Below, piece after piece: positions 45,411 through 53,193 of a stretch of DNA of 64,000 bases (position 1 is its first letter; each line of letters starts with the position of its first letter). Origin of the DNA: Enterobacter sp. RIT418 (GTDB taxonomy: Bacteria; Pseudomonadota; Gammaproteobacteria; Enterobacterales; Enterobacteriaceae); NCBI RefSeq assembly GCF_003057745.1, contig NZ_QBJD02000003.1:124001-188000 (forward strand), given 5' to 3'. The translations under genes and the position numbers were made by a program. The notes below the pieces were generated by a model. It was not told where the DNA came from, did not search any database, and was given only the letters and a program-made list of their open reading frames with translations.

Positions 45411-47735
45411 ATGAAGTACGGTGCTGACGCCTGGCGGCTCGCCAGCGGCATGCGGATAAACGCCATCAGCGATCCGTCCGCAACCCGCGCCGCCGCCCTG
45501 CTGCTTGTCGATACCGGCAGCGTACACGAGCCGGCTGAGTGGCCGGGGCTGGCGCATCTGCTGGAACATCTGCTTTTTCGCGGCAGCGCGAACGTGGCCG
45601 CCGGGGATGGGCTGATGAGCTGGGTGCAGTCCGTCGGGGGCAAGGTAAATGCCAGTACGCAGGCCGTGCAGACCGCCTTCTTCTTTGAAGCGAGCGCCGA
45701 ACATCTTGCGGGAGGACTCGATCGGCTGAGCGATATGCTCGCCGCCCCCGGGCTTGCCGATCGGGATATCGCGCAGGAAATTGAGGTGATTGACGCTGAA
45801 TACCGCCTGCTGCGCGACGATCCCGAAACCTGCTGTCAGGCCGCAGAGCGCCAGATGTTTAAGGGCATAGCGGCCCTGCGGCGCTTTCATATCGGCAGCC
45901 GGGAAACCTTTGGTACGGATATTCCTCGGCTCCAGCGGGCGCTGCGCCAGTTTCACCAGCGGCACTTTCGCCCGGCGGGGATGACGCTCTGGCTGCACGG
46001 CCCGCAGCCGCTGTCCCAGCTCCACGCGCTGGCAGAGTGCTTCGGCGCGCCTTTTGCGCCTGCCGACGCGCCCGCTGATGACGCGTCAGGCACCCTTTCG
46101 CCAGCCGAAGATCTGACGCTCTCCCTGCCCGTCGCGCCCCAGCTTCGGCTGGTCTTCTCTCTTGAGCCTGAGGGCGATCGCGGCTGGCTGAGGCGGCTGG
46201 AGCGGTTAGTGCGCGACGACGCGCCCGGCGGGCTAATGGCCCATCTGCGCGCCCATGCCGAATGCGATGGCGTCAGGCTGGCGCATGCGCTGTGCAGCGA
46301 AAACAGCATGCTGGTAAGTTTTATCTTCACGCTGAATACCGGCTCGCCAACCGATATCGCGAACATCGAAAGCGCGCTGCTGGCCTGGCTACAGCATCTA
46401 CGCCGCCTGAGTCCGCTTCAGCGTGAGCACTATGGCCAGCTGGCGAATCGCGACTTCGCGCGGCTTACGCTGCTTGATCAGCTTCGCGCCAGGGCGTTCG
46501 GGCTTCCTCCTGTTGAACAGCACGACAGCTGGGACCGGCATATCACCGCGCTGCTCGCGGCACCGCGTCGTCGGCTGGCCGTGCTGCCCGAAAGCGTGGG
46601 CGAACGTTGCCATGCAGAAGGGCTGCCGCTGACGCTGAGCCCCTTCGTTAGCGCGACCCCCACGCGCACCGCGGGCGTTTTTCAGTTTTACCCTCGGCCC
46701 GAGGCGCTACCCGCGCCGCCTTTGCCTCGCGAACGGGCACGGCTTCTTCATCTTGCCGACGCGGGATCGGAGCCCGTACTGCTATTGCGCCCCGCCCCCT
46801 TTACCCGCTTCACGGAATGCCAGGCCGCACGCCTGCATGCGGGACTGCGCGCCGGGGCGGCGGAAATTGCGCACTATGGCGGGCATCTGGGCCTGGTCTG
46901 CCATCAGGACCGGTGGCTGCTCGAGCTGTCTGGCCGCGAGAGCGTGCTTAGTTACGGCCTGAGCCTTATCAACCCGGCGTTGAACGTGCAGACCCCGGCG
47001 CTTCTCAGCGAGGCATCAAGAAGCCTTAGCCGCTCGCGTAAACAGCAGCAGAGCGATATCGCTATCCGGCGCCTGCTGGCACAGTTGCCCGAGGCGCTTG
47101 TCTCGCCGGGGAATACCCCCCCGCACTGGCACGCCACGCTTGTCGGCGGCGACAAGCGCTTAAAGACCCGTCTTGCGCACCTGCTGCACGACTTCCCTTT
47201 TGCTATCGAAGATGACGCGCAGGCGCCGCCCGCGCCGCCGATCCCGCCGGTTACGCTTGGTGAAAGCGGCGCCGAGAATGCGCTTTTGCAATTTTATCCG
47301 CTGGCCGGGCACGACGCACAAGGACGCTGGGCGCTGCGGGTGCTGGCTACGCTTTATGCTCCCCGCTACTTCCGCCGTCTGCGCGTGGAGCGAAGCGTCG
47401 GCTACGTGGTGCAGTGTGCGTTCCATCGCAGCCGCGGTATTGAGGGTTTGCTCTTTGCGCTGCAATCGCCGAATTACGACCCGGCGCAATTACGTCAGCT
47501 AAATGATGAATTTTTACTGCACATGTCTCGCGAACTGCCGTCTTTCGATCTCGCTGAACGGGAGCTGGCGCATAGCACGGTATCCCAACATCTGCGTTGC
47601 CTGAGCGCCGACCCTCTTCTGCGGGCGCGTGAGGTTGCGCTGGAAAACCGGGACGGGCTGGAAACCGTCTCGCCGCTGGCGATTGCGGACCTGCTCTACT
47701 GGCATCGACTGCTTTTTGCCGCGCCCGCAGGCTGA
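45411..47735 (+). CDS. pqqF: PqqF M16 zinc peptidase
   Basis: PqqF is an insulinase-family (M16) zinc protease that, in Klebsiella-type operons, cleaves PqqA to free the modified part. The 774-residue protein has the inverted zinc motif HxxEH at His49, Glu52, His53 (HLLEHLLFRGS). It has a glutamate-bearing second helix near 125-130 and several M16 half-domains. ATG 45411 begins the conserved N terminus; the frame runs upstream inside pqqE but is not coding. Its length and place at the operon end fit enterobacterial PqqF. Confidence 0.93.
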   Translation: MKYGADAWRLASGMRINAISDPSATRAAALLLVDTGSVHEPAEWPGLAHLLEHLLFRGSANVAAGDGLMSWVQSVGGKVNASTQAVQTAFFFEASAEHLAGGLDRLSDMLAAPGLADRDIAQEIEVIDAEYRLLRDDPETCCQAAERQMFKGIAALRRFHIGSRETFGTDIPRLQRALRQFHQRHFRPAGMTLWLHGPQPLSQLHALAECFGAPFAPADAPADDASGTLSPAEDLTLSLPVAPQLRLVFSLEPEGDRGWLRRLERLVRDDAPGGLMAHLRAHAECDGVRLAHALCSENSMLVSFIFTLNTGSPTDIANIESALLAWLQHLRRLSPLQREHYGQLANRDFARLTLLDQLRARAFGLPPVEQHDSWDRHITALLAAPRRRLAVLPESVGERCHAEGLPLTLSPFVSATPTRTAGVFQFYPRPEALPAPPLPRERARLLHLADAGSEPVLLLRPAPFTRFTECQAARLHAGLRAGAAEIAHYGGHLGLVCHQDRWLLELSGRESVLSYGLSLINPALNVQTPALLSEASRSLSRSRKQQQSDIAIRRLLAQLPEALVSPGNTPPHWHATLVGGDKRLKTRLAHLLHDFPFAIEDDAQAPPAPPIPPVTLGESGAENALLQFYPLAGHDAQGRWALRVLATLYAPRYFRRLRVERSVGYVVQCAFHRSRGIEGLLFALQSPNYDPAQLRQLNDEFLLHMSRELPSFDLAERELAHSTVSQHLRCLSADPLLRAREVALENRDGLETVSPLAIADLLYWHRLLFAAPAG

Positions 47736-48093
47736 TTGAGCCTTGCCGATACGATCGGGCGCAGCCGAATAGACGGGATTAACGTGAAACCCTTAATACG
47801 CTGACGCCATTCTGCTGATTAATTTCTCGTCATAAAAACGTCCGTCGGCATTTAAATTTAAAAACAGAATATTAATTTAAATAAATGCGCGCACGGGTGA
47901 ACGCTATTCACTGAATAAGCCAGAAGCTATTGTGTAATATTAATCTTGATCGCATTTTATTATTGCGGGACATTGTATTTCTTATTTCCTGTGATATACC
48001 TTAAGCAGATGTAAATAACGATGCATGTCTTACACCTCACCCAGCATACCAATGCGGGGGCATAGGTTTCTTTTGCCTATAAGGAGAGAATAT
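47736..48093. other. A+T-rich intergenic region before the unknown three-gene cluster
   Basis: No gene of normal size is seen. The stretch 47840-48000 is strongly A+T-rich (repeated TTTAAAT and AATTTAAAT), which is unlike the flanks and may mark transfer or a silencing protein's target. A 14-codon ORF (48021-48065, MHVLHLTQHTNAGA) has no clear Shine-Dalgarno sequence. The promoter for the downstream cluster is probably here; AAGGAGAG at 48081-48088 serves its first gene. Confidence 0.6.
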
Positions 48094-48690
48094 ATGGATA
48101 AAGATGCACAATATAAAACGCTCATGGATAAGGTGTTAAAAGGAACTCGCCATTTATCACAGAAAGGCGTGATAACGGAAAACTTACGCTTTGATGAACA
48201 GCAGCGGGAATTTATATCAGCGTCTATGGCGAGAGATGCCTGCGAAGAGGTTATACGCACGCTGGATTTTCATGAATCCTGCCAGCGCGCGGGCCTTGAT
48301 GACGGTCGTCGCTACTGGTGCTTTCGCCAGAACGGGGAAATCATCGGGCTGACGGGATACCACTATCGCCTGTGGGACCACTCTGACATCGTCTGGTCAG
48401 CCTGGTTTGTCGCCGCCCCGCATGCCCCAGCCATGACGAAACTGGGGATGATTTATAACAACATGTACGTCTGCCTGACCCAAACGCGATTTCGCACCAT
48501 GTACATTGAGCTGTTGGGTAATGGTACAGACTCCAATATCTATAGCATTTTTAAGGCTCTCGGATTGCAGGAGGTCGCTACCTTCCGCCATTTCCACGGC
48601 AAGAATAAAGACATGGTCGTGATGAAAATCGATCTTGACGCGCTTCGTGAATTCAGCAGAGAAGAATATGGTCTTAATACTTTATATTGA
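48094..48690 (+). CDS. GNAT-like acyltransferase, first gene of an unknown cluster
   Basis: The 198-residue protein has a GNAT-like core: a mid-protein strand pair (WCFRQNGEIIGLTGYHYRLW), an acyl-CoA-like region (AMTKLGMIYNNMYVCLTQTR, rather unlike the usual R/Q-x-x-G-x-G/A) and a C-terminal NIYSIFKALGLQEV helix typical of the fold. I do not recognise a specific relative. ATG 48094 follows AAGGAGAG. Its end overlaps the next gene by 23 bases, so the two are coupled. The cluster has lower GC than the flanking pqq and aerobactin loci. Confidence 0.7.
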   Translation: MDKDAQYKTLMDKVLKGTRHLSQKGVITENLRFDEQQREFISASMARDACEEVIRTLDFHESCQRAGLDDGRRYWCFRQNGEIIGLTGYHYRLWDHSDIVWSAWFVAAPHAPAMTKLGMIYNNMYVCLTQTRFRTMYIELLGNGTDSNIYSIFKALGLQEVATFRHFHGKNKDMVVMKIDLDALREFSREEYGLNTLY

Positions 48691-49756
48691 ATCCGGTTCG
48701 GGTTCGTTAACCCTTGCGCGAAATATACAGTTCGCGTTAACCCAGGACGGTATCGAAAGTCGCTTACTATCACTGCATGATATATTACCCGCATGGCTTA
48801 ACGAGGCGCTATTTGGTAATTATCAGCGCTGGTGCAATGAAAATAAAACGTGGTTCGAGAGAATATTTCGTTCACGCTGGTTTTACCCGTGCCTTTATAC
48901 GCTGCTGCCGCTCATCATTCGCATGAAGAATAAGGGCAAACGGCTGGAAACCCCCTCGGTGTTTAGTAACGTCAAAACCGTGGTTGCCTGCAGCTTTTTT
49001 TGCGGCTGGTTCTCCAACTATTGGCAAAAAAACAGCAGCCATCCCCGACCGGTATACGGGGTGTTGGGTGACTACACGGTGTCGCCGGGCTGGAATCTGG
49101 CGCTGGAGAGGCTTTTCATTCCAATGGCGTTTGAAAGCCCGGTGTTTCGCGCCATTCGCCAAAAGGGCGGAAAGATCACCGCATCCGGCATTCCGGCCTC
49201 CCTGAACCAGGTACATGAGGCTGGGGAAAAGGGATGCGTTATGTTCAGCGGCGGCGGCTGGGGGCTTCACCTTAGCACAACGAGTATCGAGTCGCTGCTG
49301 GGTATGCCGTCGGTCACCACCCTCATTGTTTTGTGCGGCAGCAATCGGGCGCTGCGTGAAGAACTTAATGCACGTTTTCGTGACCCGATAAGCGCCGGCA
49401 GGCTTGTGGTGCAACCCTACACCTCTGAGATGCAGAGCCTCTACGCCCGGGCCGAAGTGGTGATTGCTAAAGCAGGCGGGCTCACCCTGACCGAAGTGGC
49501 CTTGTGCGGTAAGCCACTCGTGATTAATGGCTATTTGCCCGGGCATGAAGAGGAAAATCTGCGCGTGTTTCTGCGTCATGATGCGGCGCTTTACGCAGAT
49601 AACGACAGTGAACTCATCAAAGCCGTCCAAACCCTTCTCTCCAGCCCCGAGCGGGCTCTTACCCTGAAAAGACAGGCTGCCGCGCTGGTAAATCAGCAGG
49701 CAGGTGCGATCGTTAGCCTACAGATAAAAAAGGATATCAAACATGTGGACGCGTAA
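48668..49756 (+). CDS. GT28-family (MGDG synthase/MurG-like) glycosyltransferase
   Basis: The 362-residue protein has an N-terminal region of the monogalactosyldiacylglycerol-synthase type (LILYIESGSGSLTLARNIQFAL, then a basic amphipathic stretch ERIFRSRWFYPCLYTLLPL) and a C-terminal GT28 donor-binding domain (VIAKAGGLTLTEVALCGKPL, then NGYLPGHEEEN), the MurG-like UDP-sugar signature. It probably glycosylates a lipid or lipid-linked acceptor. I chose ATG 48668, where the family N terminus starts; a longer frame begins at 48635. It overlaps the gene before by 23 bases and the gene after by 14. Confidence 0.72.
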   Translation: MVLILYIESGSGSLTLARNIQFALTQDGIESRLLSLHDILPAWLNEALFGNYQRWCNENKTWFERIFRSRWFYPCLYTLLPLIIRMKNKGKRLETPSVFSNVKTVVACSFFCGWFSNYWQKNSSHPRPVYGVLGDYTVSPGWNLALERLFIPMAFESPVFRAIRQKGGKITASGIPASLNQVHEAGEKGCVMFSGGGWGLHLSTTSIESLLGMPSVTTLIVLCGSNRALREELNARFRDPISAGRLVVQPYTSEMQSLYARAEVVIAKAGGLTLTEVALCGKPLVINGYLPGHEEENLRVFLRHDAALYADNDSELIKAVQTLLSSPERALTLKRQAAALVNQQAGAIVSLQIKKDIKHVDA

Positions 49757-50915
49757 ATCAACGCATACCGATTATGAGATCATTCCGCAGGAGTACCAAA
49801 ACTTCATCGCCCGTAATCCGGGCTACACGCGGTACCATGAGGCCAGCACGCTGAGGGTTCAGCAGGCTATTCAGGATTATTTGCAAAGCGGGAAAATCGA
49901 AGAGAAAAATATCTGCAAGCTCGTCATCAAGATGACAAATACCTGCAATCTGCGCTGCACCCACTGCTTTCAGTGGCGCGAAGGCGGATTTCACCACGAC
50001 CAGGACCCCACGGCCATTCCGTTTGATAAATGCCAACACCTGTTCGATTTTGTGGCGCGCAATAAGCCGGACATCATCCTCAACGGCGGCGAAGCGACCA
50101 TGCACCGTGACTTCGACAAGTTTGTGGAAACGTTCGCCGAAATGGGCTGCTTCATCCATATTTGCACCAACGGGCTAAGCATCAGGAAGTATTACGATCT
50201 CTTTACGCGCTGGCACAACCAGCTGGCGTTTCTGATTTCGCTAGACGGCGTGGGAGAAACCCATGACGCTATCCGCGGCAAGGGCACATGGCGTAAAACG
50301 CTTGCGTCTATTGACCTTCTGACGGAGGGCAAGCGCAACGGGATGAACTGGCTGATCGGCGTTGAAAACACGTTAATGCCTTCAAATCTTGATGACACGA
50401 TGGCGCTGAAGGAGATGTGTGAAGAGCGCGGCGTGGACTGGATGATATTTAACCACCTGTGGATCGCCGGGCTGAAGGATCGGCACGAATATAACCAGTT
50501 CTGCAAACAGTGGGACATCACGCCCGTCTCTTACTCCGGGTTTGATACGGGTCCCTTCTCAGACGACTACATCGACAAAATTACCCGCACCGTCGAGGCG
50601 CTCAGGGCGAGCGAAAAATCTATCCCCGTGCTCTTTGGGCCAGATTATTCAGCGGAGGATCTCGCGCGCTACTATCGCAATGAGATGCCGCCCGCCCCGG
50701 CATACCTGAAATTAGGCTGCAAGCTGGATATCGATATCGGTGGTGAACTGGTGCTCACCAAGCAGTTTCCGGATATCGGATTCGGCAGCGTGCTGGACAC
50801 GCCGGTTGAAGCGCTGCTGGCTTCAGAACGCTACCAGACCGTCGCTGCGGCGTTGCGCAGCTCGTCCCTGAGCATCCTCACGGCCTGCGCAGACACGCAC
50901 AATTTCCGCATCTAG
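49743..50915 (+). CDS. Radical SAM protein with a degenerate SPASM-like C terminus
   Basis: The 390-residue protein has the CxxxCxxC cluster motif at Cys68, Cys72 and Cys75 (NTCNLRCTHC), and a GGE-type motif at 115-117 (ILNGGEATM). The C-terminal part (about 323-390) looks like a SPASM/twitch region, with GCKLDIDIGGELVLTKQFP and AVEALL-type helix, but only Cys326 and Cys382 remain of the usual seven. A second cluster is therefore doubtful. It overlaps the glycosyltransferase gene. Many such proteins modify peptides, but no precursor is recognisable. A hairpin follows. Confidence 0.75.
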   Translation: MWTRKSTHTDYEIIPQEYQNFIARNPGYTRYHEASTLRVQQAIQDYLQSGKIEEKNICKLVIKMTNTCNLRCTHCFQWREGGFHHDQDPTAIPFDKCQHLFDFVARNKPDIILNGGEATMHRDFDKFVETFAEMGCFIHICTNGLSIRKYYDLFTRWHNQLAFLISLDGVGETHDAIRGKGTWRKTLASIDLLTEGKRNGMNWLIGVENTLMPSNLDDTMALKEMCEERGVDWMIFNHLWIAGLKDRHEYNQFCKQWDITPVSYSGFDTGPFSDDYIDKITRTVEALRASEKSIPVLFGPDYSAEDLARYYRNEMPPAPAYLKLGCKLDIDIGGELVLTKQFPDIGFGSVLDTPVEALLASERYQTVAAALRSSSLSILTACADTHNFRI

Positions 50916-50924
50916 CCTGCCTTA

Positions 50925-50944
50925 AGCGCCGGAAATCCGGCGCT
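50925..50944. terminator. Hairpin between the radical SAM gene and the siderophore reductase gene
   Basis: AGCGCCGG / CCGGCGCT with a four-base AAAT loop is a perfect stem. It separates convergent genes. T-runs are absent on both sides, so it is a plausible but not classic bidirectional terminator. Confidence 0.55.
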
Positions 50945-50951
50945 ATCTCCG

Positions 50952-51842
50952 CTACTTCGCGCGCCCTTTTGCCCAGTACGCCATAAAATTGATCGCATCG
51001 TGCGCCAGCCCCTGTTCACCGACCAGATAGCGGCGCAGCAGCTTCACAACCGTCGATTCGCCCGCCACCCAGCCGTAAAAATCGGTGCTGCGGGTGGATG
51101 CTTTATCCCACAGCAGCTCGCCCTCGCTCTCCTCGCGTACCTGCTCGTGCCGGTGGCGCTGAGAAGTGAAAGACGTCGCTCTTACTGCCTCAAGCAGGCA
51201 TTCTCCGTGCGCCGATCCCGTGCGGCTGCGCGCAAGCCAGGTAATGTCGGCAAACTCAAACACGGTCAAATCGACGCAATCGCCCTCTTCCGGCACCTCA
51301 AAAAAAGCGCGAACGTGCGGGGGATTGTCCTGACTGGAGAGCCGCTCGAGGATCCCGCGCGCAGCCGGGAGCGCGGTTTCATCGGCAATAATCAGCGCGC
51401 TGCGCAAACCTGCGGGAGGCGTCCACTCGTAGCCGCCGCTGTCTGCTTGATAGGCGGCGTTGGGCGCGACGATCTGAATGGCGTCGCCGGGCGCGGCGTT
51501 AATCGCCCACGCGGACGCGGGCCCCTCCAGACCGTGGCGGACAAATTCGACGGTGACTTCCCGGCGAGCCGAATCGACGTGGCGCAGCGTGTAGGTACGC
51601 ACTACCGGACGCTTCGCTTTTTCCATGTCCTGCACCGCCTGATACCAACTGCTCCCGGCGGGCAGCGACGGCGGCGTGCCGTCTTCGGAAGGAAAAAGCA
51701 TTTTGATGCGCTGATCCGGCGAATCGGATTTCATTCCCGCCACCTCGGAGCCACCGAAGACCAGGCTCAGCAGCGAGGGGGAAACCTCCGTTTTGCGCAG
51801 AAGTTGAACGTTGAACAGACGGTAGCTCTGAACGCCAGCCAT
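50952..51842 (-). CDS. Siderophore-interacting protein (ViuB-like FAD reductase)
   Basis: The 296-residue protein belongs to the siderophore-interacting family, which frees iron from ferric siderophores in the cytoplasm with FAD and NAD(P)H. The FAD motif is RTYTLR with nearby strands (about 82-87), the nicotinamide domain has LIIADETALPAARG, and the C terminus has YGWVAGESTVVKLLRRYL. It is ten bases downstream of shiF on the same strand, so it likely belongs to the aerobactin regulon. This extra reductase is not part of the classical iuc operon. Confidence 0.88.
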   Translation of the reverse strand: MAGVQSYRLFNVQLLRKTEVSPSLLSLVFGGSEVAGMKSDSPDQRIKMLFPSEDGTPPSLPAGSSWYQAVQDMEKAKRPVVRTYTLRHVDSARREVTVEFVRHGLEGPASAWAINAAPGDAIQIVAPNAAYQADSGGYEWTPPAGLRSALIIADETALPAARGILERLSSQDNPPHVRAFFEVPEEGDCVDLTVFEFADITWLARSRTGSAHGECLLEAVRATSFTSQRHRHEQVREESEGELLWDKASTRSTDFYGWVAGESTVVKLLRRYLVGEQGLAHDAINFMAYWAKGRAK

Positions 51843-51852
51843 ATCGTTTCCT

Positions 51853-53061
51853 TTATTCTTCCTGTGGGGACGGTGAACGGCGGAGCCAGATAACGCCCGA
51901 CGTCACGCTAAAAAGCACGGCGGTGCAGAGGGCCGCAATCAGCATCGCTACGCTAACGCCGCTTTTCGACACCAGCGGAACCAGCAGCGCGCACAGCCCG
52001 TAGCCCAGCGTGTGGCTGGTCGCTATCCAGCCCGCTCCCGCGCCGTCGGCCAGCTTTTCGTTGAGCAAAAGCTGGTAGGCGGGCGTCGCCAGCGCAGCGC
52101 CAAACGACAGCAGCGCGCAGCCGATATAAAACAGCCACAGCGGCACGGCCAGCATCAGCAGCAGGCCGCAGAGCATGAGCGCTCCGGCGCCGAGCAGCAG
52201 CGCCATCGGCGTCAGCCGCTGGGGGCGCAGCACGCCAAACTGTGCCGCGAGCGACGCGACCGCCGCGGCGCTGAGCAGCCATGCCACCTGGTGGCTAATG
52301 GCGTGCGTGTCCATCCCCAGCTGGCGGACCAGCGCGGGTGAAAGGCCAAACTGCATCAGGCTTACCGTCGCGGAAAGCAGCAGCGCGCAGAGCAGGTAAG
52401 GCACGCACGCAGGCGTCAGGCCCGCGCGCCTGCGCTCTGCGCCGGGCTGCGGCGGCGTGCCGGGCAGGCGCAGCAGCATGATCAGCGCCAGCAGCGGCGC
52501 GACCATCAGCAGCGCCATCGGCGCAAGAGGATGTATCGCGAGCATCGCCGCCGCGCAGAGCGGCCCAAACAGCCGGCCGCCGCTCAGCCCGGAGCTGACG
52601 GTCGCCAGCGCCGCCATGCGCCTTCCCTCTCCCGCCCTTTGCAGCGCCCAGACCTGACAGGCCGGCACCATCGCCGAGACCGTCAGCCCGTAAATCACCC
52701 GCGCAACGATCAGCAGGCCAACGCCCGCCGCCGCGGGAACGGCGTGCGTCGCCAGCAGCGCGCTGCCCAACCCCAGCAGGGTAAAGCTCACGCCGTACCC
52801 CGCCAGCGCCCAGAGCACCACGGGCTTGCTGCCCACCCGCGCGATCTGTTTCCCCCACCACGGTGACGACGGCAGGAACAGCATTGAGCCGAGCGTTAAC
52901 AGCGCGGCCCACACCGACAGGCTGAGGTTTGTCTGGATCACCAGAACGGGAATGGCGACCAGCAGGCCGTTCTGTCCGACGCCCAGCAGCCCGGCGCTGA
53001 ACGCCATCGGCCAGCAGGACAGCGGTTTTTGCGGGGTTTCCGAGATCTCAAATGTCGTCAC
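51853..53061 (-). CDS. shiF: ShiF-like MFS transporter of the aerobactin locus
   Basis: The 402-residue protein is a 12-helix MFS transporter matching the ShiF group found upstream and divergent from iucA (FSAGLLGVGQNGLLVAIPVL, LQFGLSPALVRQLGM-type helix 7, TSHTLGYGLCALLVPL). ShiF is thought to export aerobactin. It starts 132 bases from iucA across the Fur-box region, so both promoters should be repressed by iron-loaded Fur. Confidence 0.85.
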   Translation of the reverse strand: MTTFEISETPQKPLSCWPMAFSAGLLGVGQNGLLVAIPVLVIQTNLSLSVWAALLTLGSMLFLPSSPWWGKQIARVGSKPVVLWALAGYGVSFTLLGLGSALLATHAVPAAAGVGLLIVARVIYGLTVSAMVPACQVWALQRAGEGRRMAALATVSSGLSGGRLFGPLCAAAMLAIHPLAPMALLMVAPLLALIMLLRLPGTPPQPGAERRRAGLTPACVPYLLCALLLSATVSLMQFGLSPALVRQLGMDTHAISHQVAWLLSAAAVASLAAQFGVLRPQRLTPMALLLGAGALMLCGLLLMLAVPLWLFYIGCALLSFGAALATPAYQLLLNEKLADGAGAGWIATSHTLGYGLCALLVPLVSKSGVSVAMLIAALCTAVLFSVTSGVIWLRRSPSPQEE

Positions 53062-53132
53062 AATGTTGCAAATCCATGGATATATTATGTTTATTTGTAA
53101 AATAAATTTTATCTATATTAACAATTGCTATT

Positions 53133-53151
53133 GATAATGAGAAACGTTATC
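53133..53151. promoter_or_regulatory. Fur box in the shiF-iucA intergenic region
   Basis: GATAATGAGAAACGTTATC matches the 19-base Fur consensus at 16 positions. It lies 43 bases before the iucA start and 72 bases from the shiF start. A broader A+T-rich stretch on the shiF side may hold further weak sites. Iron starvation should derepress both units. Confidence 0.88.
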
Positions 53152-53193
53152 GGCAAAATTCGCATTATCACAACACGTGGAATCTGTTTGATT

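Noticed and set aside
47840..48000. A+T-rich stretch as a possible replication or phage attachment site
   Set aside because: No iterons, DnaA-box cluster, integrase gene or direct repeat pair was found.
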